Assembly (NCBI GenBank): GCA_964019425.1
Contig: OZ025848.1
Location: 558,001-622,000 of the forward strand
Direction: 5' to 3'
Source: Flectonema sp. DT1601
Lineage: Eukaryota; Euglenozoa; Diplonemea; Diplonemida; Diplonemidae
DNA: 64,000 bases
Positions 1-12,214 of this stretch are shown in pieces. Made by a program: the position numbers and the translations under genes. Numbering within the stretch: position 1 is the stretch's first letter; the number at the start of each line of letters is the position of its first letter. The notes under the pieces were generated by a model. The model had not been told where the DNA came from. It made no database searches and saw only the letters and a list, made by a program, of their open reading frames with translations.

Positions 1-353
1 GTTCGAACAAAGATGTGCATTGCAACACTCGAAAGCGTGCGTTCAGCAGTAGCTGCTCTAATGGGAATGCATACGATCTGTTTTTCTGGTCATAAACCAG
101 CTAACGGAAAAGGAATAGTCGTATCATTTAGCAGACGTCACATGCAGCGACCTGATGCTCACAGCGGACAGGCCTACCAACCAATTAGTGTTGTGGGTGC
201 TAATGGTATTATAGCTGATCCTACAAGACCTGGTATGATTTACTTTTTATTTATGCTTTGCTTTGGTTGGGTCTTATACTCGAGAAGAGACTTTTGAATT
301 TTTAAAAAAAAAAAAAAAAAAAAACAGGATCCGGTGCTCCAGGTCACCCTTAA
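1..353 (+). CDS. 3' end of a gene that begins upstream; unknown protein, partial
   Basis: The frame is open from base 1. It runs to 232, where a GTATGA donor starts an intron (233-327) that ends in a poly(A) run and CAG. The last exon (328-353) completes a Gly codon and adds SGAPGHP before TAA. The spliced tail (ADPTRP then GSGAPGHP) is more protein-like than read-through into the intron, which gives a hydrophobic low-complexity end. At least 85 residues are visible, with SGHKPANGKGIVVSFSRRH as the most distinctive stretch. I do not recognise the family and see no membrane segment in the spliced form. The splice choice is inferred from consensus and phase only. Confidence 0.55.
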
Positions 354-2236
354 ATGAATAGGTTTTTCGAGTTCCCAGTACGTGATTCTAAATAGTCGGC
401 TTGTTGCTTCCTTTTCAACCAACAAAACAAAATAAGGGTGCACCAGCCTTCTTTTTTTAGACTATGCGTTCCTTCAAAAAAAAAAAAAAAAAAAAGAAGA
501 AGAAGAAGAAAAAGAAGAAGAAGAAGAAAAAAGAAAAGAGTGAAGGGAAGAAGAAGGAAGGGGAACGAAAGCAAAAGACTGCCTCAAATATGAATGTAAG
601 CGACGCGGGGCTATCTCCAATTCTTTAGATCCCAATTTGATGTGTCTCTTCATGCTAGTCTTGTTCCTCGTTTTTGAAATTTCAGAATTTTAAGTAAGAG
701 AAAAAAGAAAAAAAAACAAGTAAGTTGAACGTTCTTTTGTCCCTTTTATGGTGAGGGAAACCCCTCCAGCACTATTTATTTTTTAATCCCTTTCATTTTT
801 TTTTTTTTTTTTTTTTGAATAAACCAAGTCTCTTTTTTTTTAATGTAGGCACACCACTGAGCTCTTTTAATCACCCCAATTCCCAACGCCATCGGAAAAC
901 CGTATCACATCTAAATCCTTTCTTTTTCGGTATGTTAACGATACGAAATTTAATTCTGGAATGCTTGTGAAAAAAAGAAAAGGCAATGATGTTGGTGAGT
1001 GTGTCTACATGAGACAATGTTCGGGCTTTCATCTATTCAAATTAACTAATTTTTTTTATACTTTTTTTTTTTTACTTTTTACTTTTTTAAAAAAAAAAAA
1101 AAAAAAACACTTGTTATTCAAGTTCACGATGTTTTTCTACATTTTTACAAAAAAAAAAAAAAAAAGAAAGCTTGTTATTTTGTGAGGTAGGAACCAATGA
1201 AGAGAATCCTGCCCATTTACGACCGTCCCATTTACGAACGTGTAGTAAACAGTCATTGCATCTGACAAGTTCTTTTTTCTACTGTAAGTTTGTTTTATTG
1301 GATCTTGTTAAAATCCGAATTCTTTCGGTTGTAAGGCTACGATGATTTTATCAAAAGCGATCCTGCTGTTCTTTTTTTAACGTTTTAAAAAAAAAAAAAA
1401 AAAAACTTCCTTAGTATGTTATTGATGAAAAGACATACAATTCAAAAAAGGTCACTGTGTAATTGTGTCCTACGATTTTTTTGTTTTATCGTAATGAAAA
1501 AAAATAAAGTGAAGGAGGTGACTTATTACTAGTGATAACATAAAACGAGGTCGTCTATAGAGAAGGAAGTTATTTTTTATTTTTTATTTTTTTTTATTTC
1601 CCTTTTGCCGTGATTAATCCCTCCTTGTCCTTGTTCTTCTTCTTCATTCATCTTCTTCTTCTTCATACTTTTCTTTTTTATATTTTTTTAAAAAAATAAT
1701 ATTATTTTTTTTTTTTTTTAAATCCCCTTCTTGGAAACATTGAACGATTTTAGACAAACGAAAAAAAATAACAAAATGGAACTAAAATATTTATTTACTT
1801 TTTTCCCGTCCCCGCCCCATTTATTTTCTCTTCTTCTTTTGGAGGTGTCAACTAGTAGCTGGCTCTTCCTCTACGAGGATTTTGCACAATTCTTTTTGTA
1901 CGAGGCACTCACATGAATTCACTTACTTACAGTCTGTTTGTTAGCTCGTTGCGATACCGAATGTAAAAGAGATCGTTTTATCAACCCCTGTAAAAAGGTA
2001 TTGCATGGGACATAAAAAACGATTCGGTTTTTCTCTGTTTTTTTTGCTTGATAAACAGTAGCTCCTCATTCTTGTGAGATGCCTCTGCTGAAATTTGCTT
2101 CACTCGTTATATGTTTCTCCCTATTCCATACTCCACAACCCTTTTAAGTTGTTCCTGCTCTGGTTAGACCTATATTTTTTCTTGTCAACACTCCTTTTCA
2201 GTATTATTCTTTGTGGGAAAGGCAAAATGGGAGAAG

Positions 2237-2268
<32 letters not shown>

Positions 2269-4662
2269 AACACACACGGAAAACAAAATTAAGAAGAAAA
2301 AAAAAAATAAAAAAAAAAAAACATGAAACATGTAAGTCAATAACCATATGAAAAGTTGTTATTTTGCTACAGTACGGCCAACCAAAAAAAAAAAAAAAAA
2401 AAAAAAAAAAACTAGGAATAATGTAAATTCAAAAATCCTTCTCGTTTAACTCCCGTAAAGAATTTTACTTCTTAAAATATATTTTTTTTCCCCCTGCGAT
2501 TGATTATAGCTACTTTGCTTGTTTCAGCTTTCTGTCTCTGTTTCCTAGTTATTTGATTGATTCTTTGTTAAGAAGTACAAAGAAAAAAAAAAAAAAAAAG
2601 GTTTACCCAGCGACTTTTTCTTGAAATTTCATTTTTACAAAAAGCCTTACTGCAAATTGAGCTTTATCTCGAGGTTTAGATCAACAAGGGAAATAAGTTT
2701 GAGTTCATTGTAATCAACTAATTCTAAACCGTTATTTTGTTCTCTTTTTTTTTTATTTCAGTAAAGAGAGCTTTTTTTTTTTTTTTTTTTTTTTTTGTTA
2801 AACCCTTGGAGATATGAAGTAAAAAAAAAAAAAAAAAAAAAAGCAGAGAAAGACAGCTGTCGATAACCTTTTTATGATATTTATTTTCTTGATTTACTGA
2901 GATGTACTTGTGTTGTTAAACTTATGATGGCACACTGTGCCACTACTTCTCACGGATTTTTATTTTTCTTATTTACTCTGTTTTTTTCTTTCATATTAGA
3001 AACACAACGATCGCCTCCCTATTATACTTTTTCTAAGAATGGAAAAAAAAAAAAAAAAAAAAAAAAAAGAGAGAGAGAGAGAAGAAAAAGAAATAAGGTA
3101 AGAAGGAAAACCAGCAAAAAAAAATTAAAAAATATAAAAAATGATACTTTTCACTTCCTCTTCTACACCTGGCCCTAACCCGCTATCTGGACCACTAGCG
3201 CCTTAGAGCTTTGCAGATCGTCCGCAACCTAGTTGGTTCTAGGCTTGGCTGTAGAGAGTAGTAGCCTGGGGACTGGCCATCTCAAAAAAGAATTTCTATT
3301 TTGGTAAAGTGAGGGGAGGACTTCAAGACATCTGTGATTTCCTGATCATAGTTTAGTTGCAATTGAGGTTCTTGTTAGTACTCGCTGTGAAGAATGATGT
3401 TCTTGTCACTGTTCCCAGCTTTCATTATTATTTTTTTTTGAAAGTTCATTTTTTTTTTCTTGATGACAATTGAAAACATGTACCCCCTCGTTTTTTTATT
3501 TTTTTTTTATTTATTTATTGATTTAAAAGGAAATAGTACTTATAAATGACTTGTCTCTACACTGGGATAACCTAAAAAGGACGCACCATTTTTCTTTCAA
3601 AAAGGACAGGAGCTTACTTTTACTCTGCATTTTACCCCATTTGCGAATGCTGCGGCCAACACTGATCCAGCACTAAGTAGGCACAAGGAAATTAAGAAAA
3701 AAAAAAATGCACTGTAAGAGTAATACGCTCTCTTAGTTGAAACAGAGAGGTAGGAAGCCTCAGTAATCTATTTTTTTTTCCATTTAGGGAACGGATCTTT
3801 TCGCTCGTATATTTTTTTTCGAGAGGTACGTGATAGGCCAATGAACGGAAAGAAGGTGTTTTGAGCAACTTTTCCACTTTTTGGTTTTTCTTTAATTTTT
3901 TTGTTACCTTTTGATATTGCAATCCCTACCTTTCTTTTACCCGAAACCTTTTGTTGACTATTTCATTTCTCGAAGCCTAGTGTTCGCTAGGCAAGTATAG
4001 CAAACCGCAAAACACGATTTCTGCCTATTTCACAACAGTTTTATTAATTGGTCCCGCTGTTTAGGAATTAGTTGTCGTGTGAATTGGATGTTTTTTCTTT
4101 TTCCTTTTTCCTTTTTTTTTTTTTTTTTTTTCCCCTTTTCAAAAAAAAAAAATAGAAAGAAAAAAACCGAAAACAAAGATTCGATTTTCTTTCAGTAAAG
4201 ATGTTCTCCTTTTCCATTTGTGTGGTCTCTATTCTGGTTTTTTCCTATACTGTTTTTTTTTCTCCTCTGTCCCAATCCCCATATTTTCACTCTGGTTCTC
4301 TCAGTGCACTTTTCTCGACCGTTTCTTCCTTGTGATCTTTCCCCTTTTTTTTTAGTATATTCTCGTGTCACCTCTATGCACTCAAAATTGCAAAAAAAAT
4401 AATAATAATAATAATAATAAAATATAAAGTAAAGGGGGGTTGCTGATACTCTCTCTCGTTGCTCTCTGTATCACGGTTCAATATTCGTTGATTTCAATAA
4501 GTTAAAAGGCTTCACAGGAGGTGTACGTCTGCTGATTGCATAAACAACTTTTGTAAGATTTTACTATGTATCAGTATTGCGCACATGTTCTCTACAAAAA
4601 TTTTATGTCCCCTTCACACATTATGAAGGTAGTCCGTGGTGTGAAATCAAATAGCTACGAAG

Positions 4663-4693
<31 letters not shown>

Positions 4694-6915
4694 CGATATT
4701 TATTCATAAAAAATAAGGAAGAAAGTTGATCACCATGCTATGTTACAATGCATGAAACAATTGAGTTATTTATACCAACACTCACCTGATCCGAGTGCTG
4801 CGAGCAGGTGGTCAGCTTTCTTCCACAAGTCTGTTTAGCCATTTGTTTGATCACTCTGTAGAGAGGGAAAAGCTCCAGGAGTTTTGTCTCGCTGCAGTTG
4901 CTATTGGTGGAATTGTTTTTTTGTATTCACGCGGTAAGTGAATGCTGAGTCGTTTCCTTTCTTTTAGTTCTGTAGCGGTATTGATGTAGGAATTTGAACA
5001 TTGGCAGTGGAGGTTTTGCTGCAACTTCGTTAGTGTTGACTGGTGAGGTTGCGAATGCTTATCTCTGAAGTGCTATGTCCTCATCCCCCATTCCGGTGTA
5101 CTTGGGAGAGATTTTGTCATTCCCCAAATCCAGTAGTGGAATCTAAGAAACCCTCACTGCTGAAACCTTCCGCCGCGAGGCGGGATATGGGACTAATGAG
5201 CCGAGTGTGCTGACGTACAGCTGCTTCTTATATTTTATTCCATTCCTCCTCTCCTCTCCTCTCCTCCTCTTCTCCTTCCCCAACTTATGTTTATTCTCCT
5301 TGTCTTTCTTCATTCCAGCTACTCCTTCTGTAAAGTTAGGGCAGCCCCTATTGATCCTGTTTCGTGATGCATCCTTTTTATGACTTACGTTAGGGTGTAT
5401 TGCACAACAGTGCTGCACATACCGTACGAGTTCTCCGCCTACCACTCCACAGACCGTATCATTTGTTCTCATTTTTTTGAGATAGCTATTCCACTTTATG
5501 ATTCGTAGAAAACGGATCTCAAGGCAAACGGGTTCTTGTATTAGGTTTTTATAGATAAAATTTACACAGTAACGCAGTGGAGCACAGACGTGCGTTTGCG
5601 GATTCTATTTTGTATGTTCCTTCTCATTTCTTTTTTATGATTGATTTGTTTGTCCGAAAGGGCTCTAACAAGAAAAAAAAAAACAAAAAAAAAAAAAAAA
5701 GAAAGAAAGAAAAAATAGTGAAATCCGACGAGTTAATGGAACCCTTACCCTCCTCTAAAAAGGTCTCTTTTCTTTATTTTGCGTTCGCAGACTTTTGAAA
5801 AAGATAGAGAAAAAAAAGTAAGCCATCGATTTTCCCTTGTGATGCTGCTTTCTTTTTTTTTTCCTTCTTTCCTCTATACTCCCCCATTTCTTAATTTTTT
5901 TTCACCCCCCCTTCCTCTTGAGAAATGGCTAGCGAGTCACGTCGTTGCTTTATTTTTGTTGATATTTTTCACTTTTTTTTACTATTCTTTTGCAAGATAC
6001 TCGTCGGTGTACAACGAGTGCAAACATGTCGTAGTTTACGCTTCTTGTTCTTAGCAATTGAGATCCCGAGTAAGGTAGCTGTATGCTATAGTTCTCTCCG
6101 GATTGCAAGTTGCAAAATGTACCTGCTTTTTTTATTTTTGTGGGAAAACAGCAAAGATGTAGGGCGATGGATTATAAAGTAACTGGCGAGCATAAACCCT
6201 TGCCCCCCAATATTTTCGTATCGTATTAAAAGCCCCAATAAAAGAAGAATCACTTTTCTCCTCCCCGCCTTTTTTTTGCCTTCGCCCTACTTACATATTG
6301 CGTTTCCTGGGAAGAAAATAACTAGGACCCTGCTACTGGGGATGGGTAGTTTTTTTTTTTTTTTTTTTTTTATTGCTGCTGAACAACAAAATACGAGGCT
6401 TATCTGAATGGATTTTTTTTTTTGTTGTTGAAGTTTCCTTAAATCGCGGTTGCGATTCGACTTTTCGGAAAACAATAACAAAAAAAAAAAAAAAAAACAG
6501 CAACAACAAAAACAAAAAAAAACAGGGGGTTGGAATTCCCACTAACGGTTAAGTACATTCTTTACGAACAAGTAAAAAAATGAGAAAACTTTTTTGGAGG
6601 CGGGGAGGAGCACCGAATGGTGCAGACCTCAGTTTCTTCAGTACTTAGCTGTAAGTGGGGACAACCTAATTCTTCAATATTATTCTCTTCCCCTTCCCCT
6701 TGGTTGCTACTATTTATTTTCCTCTTTTTTTTTTTCTTTTCCACCCCCCTATTCATTTTATAAGTTGGCCCATTTTTCAAGCTGCAGAGGTCGAAAAAAA
6801 AAAAAAAAAAAAATATAATAAGCGAACGTTTCTCCACGCAAGTTAGAGGACTTTTACTCCTGTATGTACGAAGTACAGTTAGAAATATCTATATTTTTAT
6901 AATTTAGAAGTAATT
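354..6915. other. tract-rich intergenic DNA, no convincing gene
   Basis: About 6.6 kb packed with pure A or T runs (for example 481-495, 2240-2265, 2382-2410, 3041-3068, 4663-4688) and short AAG/CTT microsatellites (495-530, 1636-1665). Open frames here are mostly poly-Lys/poly-Phe artefacts. Less repetitive patches at 3165-3290, 4700-5150 and 5150-5470 contain no recognisable coding sequence. The 3165-3290 patch can fold locally (CCTAG/CTAGG arms near 3230-3255) but nothing identifies it as an RNA gene. Confidence 0.6.
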
Positions 6916-7148
6916 ATGAACCTGTTATCCTTTGGAAGGGACCTTTGCACCCTCCTTTTTCTCCTTTGTCTAGCTTTCCCGAGTATTTTGGTGAGTGGCT
7001 CTGATTAAAGAAATACGCATGCAAATATCTTTGCTGAAAAAAAAATTAAAAAAGAGAAAACCACATACTTCCCTCGTGCCTTAAGGGCTGGCAGTGCATT
7101 GCCAGCCTCACTAGAGACTGGTGCGCGAAAGGCCCTGCTTTCATGTAA
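6916..7148 (+). CDS. candidate small secreted peptide, two exons
   Basis: Exon 1 (6916-6990) encodes 25 residues starting MNLLSFGRDL with a hydrophobic core LCTLLFLLCLAFPSIL, typical of a signal peptide. It ends at a consensus GTGAGT donor. The first reasonable acceptor (CAG at 7092-7094) opens exon 2 (7095-7148), in frame, encoding CIASLTRDWCAKGPAFM then TAA, for a 42-aa product with a C-x8-C tail. Without splicing the frame stops after 30 residues. TAG at 6905-6907 lies 8 nt before the ATG, as in the other genes of the window. The exon pairing is my inference. The family is unknown, and a chance hydrophobic frame remains possible. Confidence 0.35.
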
Positions 7149-7659
7149 GGTACGGTTTTCTCGTTTAGAGCCAGGAATTACCAAGAAGAAAAATAATTAA
7201 AGGGGAAAGAAACAAAAAACACAAAAAAAAAAAAAAAAAAAAAAAAAAAACGAGAAGAAGATCCCTCTGAGGTTCCTTGTTGCTTCCACTTCTTCCACCT
7301 GCTCACAGCCACACATATTTCTCTCAGATTGAGCTCCCTGGGAACTTTGTCCTCGATAAGAAGTTCTCCGTATCTTTGTCTTTGCTTTTTTTAGCCTTTG
7401 CCCGCCCTCCCGATCCCGATCCCAACCACTCTAGTACACCTCCTGTTTTTTTCTTTCTCTTTTACTTTTCTGCGCTCCACACACCAAGTCTGCATGCTGC
7501 ACCGACACCAACTTTACGTGCCTGCTGCCAACAATCTTTGTCTCTTGGTACTACTGCCTCTGCACCCTGTGTCTTTGCAGTTGAGTGCTTTGGTGTTTGA
7601 CACTAAGAAAAAGGAAATGAAAATTAAGAAAAAGTTATCCGAAAGAAAAAAAACACACC

Positions 7660-7693
<34 letters not shown>

Positions 7694-9149
7694 TCCAACA
7701 CCGTTTTGTTGACAAGAAAAAGAACAGGAAAGGTGAATTGCAGAGTAGTACACAAAAAAAAGAAAAAGAAACAGACGAACGACATTGTTTCCGGACATTA
7801 AAAGAAAACGTCACCAGCGAATTGGTGTTACGAAAAGGTTCTTACTCAGAAAAGAAAAATAGTGTTGGATACTAGGAAACGAGCCAGTAATTCCTCTTAC
7901 CAATTTCGCAGGCTCACCCTCTCATAGAAAAGGGGAGACTGCTTTGAAGCAGTGTTCTTTAAAAAAAAAAAAAAAAATTAAAAGAGAAAAAAAAAAAAAA
8001 AAAAACTGTTTATATCTTCTGAACGATATAAGGACAAGTTCGGTGTCTGGTTGCTATTATGACGGTTTTTTCTATCCAAGTACACTGTTCAATATTTTAC
8101 TACACCTTGCATGCTGCTTTTCGCATGCAACGAAATTACAAAGAAAGAAAAGAAATATTTTTTATTTTTATTTTTATTTTTTAATTGTTTGTATCCCCTC
8201 GAGAATACTTTATTGTAGCCCCACAGATCCCCCCGGCCGGAGTACGTTAACGGTGGGCTCTGCAGTATGTTGACCGTTCTTACCTGACCCGTTTCAGCAG
8301 CATCTACACAATCACATCTGGTCATCCTGCGCACTACGCTCTGGTGTCTTCATGATGCAATTCCCTTAAGCTTTTTATTTTCTTTCGTATTTTCTGTTCT
8401 CACACATTTCCTGTGAAGCTAATCCCTTATTCATATTTTTTAAGGTGAAGGCCAACTGAGTCGAAAGAAGGGAAAAAAAAAAAAAAAAAAAAAGAGGGAA
8501 ATCTACTATAATAAAAAAATAATGTTGGTGGCTTCATGGACGTGCTGTACAGCTGGATCCTCCTCTAAAAAAAAACATCGAACCACAACAAATACGATAG
8601 TACTACACAAAGGCACGAATATGTGCAATTTGGTTCTGTGCAACAATTTTTTAATTGTTGTATGAGAGAAACCCGAACACAGATAGCAACTAGGCATGCA
8701 GCATGCGATCCTTTAGAAGTGCTTTTTGAAACAGTTTTTTTTTTTTTTTTTGTTTTTTTTTGTAATTAAAAACAATTACGATGCGAAAAAAAGAATGTAG
8801 CGGAAAAAAAAAAAAAAAAATAATAATAATAAAAAAAAAAACTTAAAAAAACAACGAAAAAAAAAAAAAAAAAAAAAAAAAAATGGTCAGAAAAGAAGAA
8901 AAAACGTGAGGAGAGAAAAGTGAAACAAAAAAAAAAAAAGAAGAAAGCAAAGTGCAACTGCCCCCTTTTCCGTTTGGAGGTGTTTTAGGTACGCTGATTT
9001 GAAATCCCAACAGTTAATTAATTTCTATTCTCTTCATAGCAAAGTATCATGTTCTGTATCTTCACACAAGCTAGAATTAAGTAATTCAACGCACTCTCTT
9101 TCTTTTTATTCAGTACCAAAAAAGAATAAAATATATAACTTTTAATAGC
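7149..9149. other. tract-rich intergenic DNA
   Basis: Long A runs (about 7221-7250, 7660-7690, 8850-8883) and T runs (8737-8762) dominate. A more complex patch at 8205-8345 has an open frame on the minus strand, but no recognisable product. Upstream of the next gene, CTCTTTCTTTTTATTCAG (acceptor at 9112-9113) precedes the ATG by 36 nt. Confidence 0.6.
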
Positions 9150-10175
9150 ATGAAAATAGTAAAGGTTGGTATACTGGTTACGATATTATCAAGTCTTGGA
9201 TTATATGGAGTTATGTTTCAATCTGTTGAGGTGACACTGCCGAGAGAAGATAAAGAAGATGTCACTCAAATTATACCGCACAACACAAAAAAACCAATAG
9301 AGAAATCCATTGAAACTTCAGTACCAGAACTAGAACATACTGAGGGAAGCCATCTTGCTGAAAAAAAACAACCAAATAGCTGTACTTATACAACAGGGTC
9401 TTGGGTAGGCAATCTAACGTGGGAGCCTGTGGTACCAAAAGGTTGCTCGTATCATCAATTTACTCGCGAGAAAGCGTTTGAATGCCTCTCTGGGAAACAA
9501 ATTGTCCTCATTGGAAATAGCAACATGCGCGCATTGTACAGCGCCCTGGAGGGTATCCTCAAAGACAAGGTTATCACACCAAGGCTTGAAGCCAAACAAT
9601 CGTGTGAAAATAACCAAAAAAACCATTCTTGTGGAATGACGGTGTCGTTTAACGGTTACAAGAATGTGAGGCTTTGGTACTGGGGATATGTGAAAGGTGT
9701 TTTTAATCATCGGGTAAATGGATTTTTTAAATATGAAAAAAACCCCGACGTTGTATTTATAAATTCTGGTCTAAATGTGATTCAGAAAGTCAAATCAAAA
9801 GAGTGGATGAGAAGCGTTGTTTCTGAAACGCCTCAGTTGTTGAATTTCATTAGGGATACTTTTAGTAATGATCAGACAAACTGTTACTACATGACCACTA
9901 CGAGAATCTGTGAGGACCAACCTCACTTTAAAAAATATACCTACAGGCCGAAATATTGGCTTCATCGTTCACTTTCGTCAATGAATTCGGAAGTTTCAGA
10001 ACACAACAAACTTGTACTAAAACAACTTTCAGATCACCAAGAGTTAACAATCCTTGATGCGGCTGAGTTGGCTTCTGATCGTGCCTTGTGTCCCTTTTAT
10101 GATGACCCTCTTCATCACAAAGCAGTTGATAAAGTAATTGCCAATATATTTCTTAATAATTACTGCAATGGGTAG
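9150..10175 (+). CDS. NXPE/TBL-like (PC-esterase, SGNH fold) membrane protein
   Basis: A single exon of 341 aa. A short cytosolic N-terminus is followed by one hydrophobic segment (about residues 6-26), then a lumenal stretch rich in Glu/Lys/Thr, so it looks like a type II Golgi/ER membrane protein. The catalytic part starts near residue 78 with CTYTTGSW, has the block I-like VLIGNSNMRA (Ser124), the mid-block VVFINSGLN and a C-terminal DDPLHH (Asp318/319, His322/323). These match the Ser...Asp-x-x-His layout of TBL/PMR5 and NXPE proteins, which O-acetylate or de-acetylate glycans. Several Cys pairs suggest disulphides. The block I motif is GNSN rather than the usual GDSx. Substrate cannot be told from sequence. 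Confidence 0.65.
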   Translation: MKIVKVGILVTILSSLGLYGVMFQSVEVTLPREDKEDVTQIIPHNTKKPIEKSIETSVPELEHTEGSHLAEKKQPNSCTYTTGSWVGNLTWEPVVPKGCSYHQFTREKAFECLSGKQIVLIGNSNMRALYSALEGILKDKVITPRLEAKQSCENNQKNHSCGMTVSFNGYKNVRLWYWGYVKGVFNHRVNGFFKYEKNPDVVFINSGLNVIQKVKSKEWMRSVVSETPQLLNFIRDTFSNDQTNCYYMTTTRICEDQPHFKKYTYRPKYWLHRSLSSMNSEVSEHNKLVLKQLSDHQELTILDAAELASDRALCPFYDDPLHHKAVDKVIANIFLNNYCNG

Positions 10176-10394
10176 TTAGTAGATGTTACTTTCTACACTT
10201 TCATGTAGACCAGATAATAAGCTTTACTTATCCTTAAAGGACAAGGTTGAGAATTCCTCGCATGCTGTCTTTGTATTCCATTGAGGGAAACAGACTTGGC
10301 AACACTCTTATGAGAAATACAATAAAAAGAATTAATTAATCAGCTCACACGTTTCCTCCACACAGTTCTTATTAATTTAGTTTTAAAAAAAAAA

Positions 10395-11735
10395 ATGTTG
10401 CGTTCCCTTCGCGGTTCCCTTCAGACAAGTTCCCGAAACTTTTCTGCAGGAATCTCTTTCGGGCTGAGCGATGAGCAGTTGGCTTTTCAGGTATGTTGCG
10501 AATAATATTTTATAAATAGTGCTTATCGAGCAGTTCTGACCTACTTTATGGAAATCTGTTACCAATCACAACTGGTGGCCGAAGCTGTGGTTGGCTCACA
10601 GGTAAGTAAGTCTTGTGATATTTCTCAATAAAAACAACAGGACGCTGCGAAACAGTTTGCCGATGCTGAGATCGCTCCGAATGCTGCCAAGTGGGATTCT
10701 GAAAAATTCTTCCCAGTCGACACATTTAAGGCTGCTGGTGACATGGGATTCGGTGCAGTCTATGTTGGACCTGATTATGGAACAGGTGCTAGTCGATTAG
10801 ATGCGAGTGTCATATTTGAACAACTAGCCATGGCGTGTCCAAGCACCGCAGCCTTCATGACCATTCATAACATGTGCTGTTGGATGATTGACACATTCGG
10901 AACTCCAGAACAAAAAGCAAAATTGCTACCAGAAATCACTCAAATGCAAAACCTATGCAGCTACTGCCTCACAGAACCAGATGCCGGGTCTGATGCTGCC
11001 TCTCTGAGAACAAAAGCTGAAAAGTCCGCCTCCGGGGGATACGTTTTAAATGGATCAAAGGCCTTCATTAGTGGAGCAGGTACTTCAAAGTATTATTTAA
11101 TTATGGCTCGCACAGAAGATAATAAAGTTTCGTGCTTCATTGTCGATAAAGATATCCCGGGGGTTTCATTTGGTCAAAATGAAGATAAAATGGGATGGAA
11201 CTGTCAACCTACCCGTACCGTTATTCTTGACAATGTAGAAGTCCCTGCTGATTGTTTGTTAGGTGGTGAAACAGGACAAGGGTTTAAGATGGCGATGATG
11301 GGTCTCGATGGAGGTCGTGTCAACATAGCAACTTGCTCTTTGGGAGCAGCACAGACATGTTTAGACTTAGCTGTGGCATACACGAAGGATAGAACTCAGT
11401 TTGGAAAACCAATTTCTTCATTTCAAAACACGCAATTTAAAATAGCTGAGATGGCAGCAAAGGTTCAAACTTCGAGACTAATTATTAGACAGGCTGCTAC
11501 AGCTTTAGATCAACGTGACCCAAACAGAACAGCTCTCTGTGCAATGGCTAAGATGCATGCGACAGAAGCTTGTTGGACAGTTGCTGATGAAGCGCTTCAA
11601 CTTCACGGAGGTTATGGATACCTGAAAGACTATCAGGTTGAAAAGCTTCTTCGTGATCTTCGTGTCCATCGAATCCTCGAAGGAACCAACGAGATAATGC
11701 GCAAAATTATCAGCAGACAGGTACTCAAAGACTAG
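10395..11735 (+). CDS. ACAD8: isobutyryl-CoA dehydrogenase, mitochondrial (ACAD8-like)
   Basis: Exon 1 (10395-10490) encodes MLRSLRGSLQTSSRNFSAG, an Arg/Ser-rich amphipathic mitochondrial presequence. The intron is 10491-10640 (GTATGT...CAG) and exon 2 (10641-11735) carries the rest, for 396 aa in total. It is an FAD acyl-CoA dehydrogenase of valine breakdown that passes electrons to ETF. Diagnostic stretches are FFPVDTFKAAGDMGFGAVYV, SYCLTEPDAGSDAAS, GSKAFISGAG, GWNCQPTR, GGRVNIATCSLGAA, LQLHGGYGYLKDY and VHRILEGTNEIMR. They fit ACAD8 more closely than other ACADs. Length is normal for a precursor. TAG (10378-10380) lies 14 nt before the ATG. Its presence indicates aerobic mitochondria. Confidence 0.9.
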
Positions 11736-12214
11736 ATTACCTTGTTATCCCTATTTCATTAAGCGTCGGACTAGGAATACTCTTGCTGCCGTGTAGTTTA
11801 CAACAACTCAGTCAGAGTGTACCTCCGTGAATACCAGTGCGTGTGTTGAGGGATGTATAGTACTTTAGTTTATTCACTCTGCAGTGTTTTTACTTGGTAT
11901 CCTTCGTGTTCTTTGTTATGTTATCATTTCTGAGAAATACTTAGTTTTTTTCCCTTCCGACTTTAAAAATGTTTTTTTTTTTTTTTTTTTGTATGATCGG
12001 GGGGGGGGGAAAAAAAACTGATAAAGGAAAAAAAAAAGTAAGAGGAAAAACAAACAAACCAACAAACGTGTCATAAGGCAATACAACTTACCTGTCAGAA
12101 TTAGGACAAGTACGGCAAAAAAAAACGTAGCGACTGTAATCGTATCAATCTACTTAGGAATGATGACCATCACAAAAACTGTTTGTTTCTCAGGTCTCAC
12201 ATTACACTAATAAC
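11736..12214. other. intergenic spacer
   Basis: It contains a 20-bp T run (11971-11990) and a short G run (12000-12009), with nothing gene-like. TTTGTTTCTCAG (AG at 12192-12193) precedes the next ATG by 21 nt. Confidence 0.6.

Noticed and set aside
4640-4850. Minus-strand two-exon model starting MAKQTCGRKLTTC
   Set aside because: The splice sites are plausible, but the product is only 39 aa with no family or context support.
5143-5472. Minus-strand frame of 109 residues
   Set aside because: It has an ATG and some complexity, but half is Lys/Glu/Arg from CTC repeats, nothing is recognisable, and it opposes the uniform gene strand.
7085-7110. Hairpin GGCTGGCA/TGCCAGCC suggesting a structured RNA
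   Set aside because: An isolated 8-bp stem that overlaps the candidate splice acceptor of the small gene; no other RNA feature.
8089-8334. Minus-strand frame beginning MRRMTRCDCVDAAETGQ with a GTAAGA donor-like site
   Set aside because: No acceptor gives a sensible continuation, and the tail is a poly(A/T) translation.
350-9000. Many 60-110 residue open frames rich in Phe or Lys
   Set aside because: They are translations of poly(A)/poly(T) runs with no domain, no plausible start context and no splice support.
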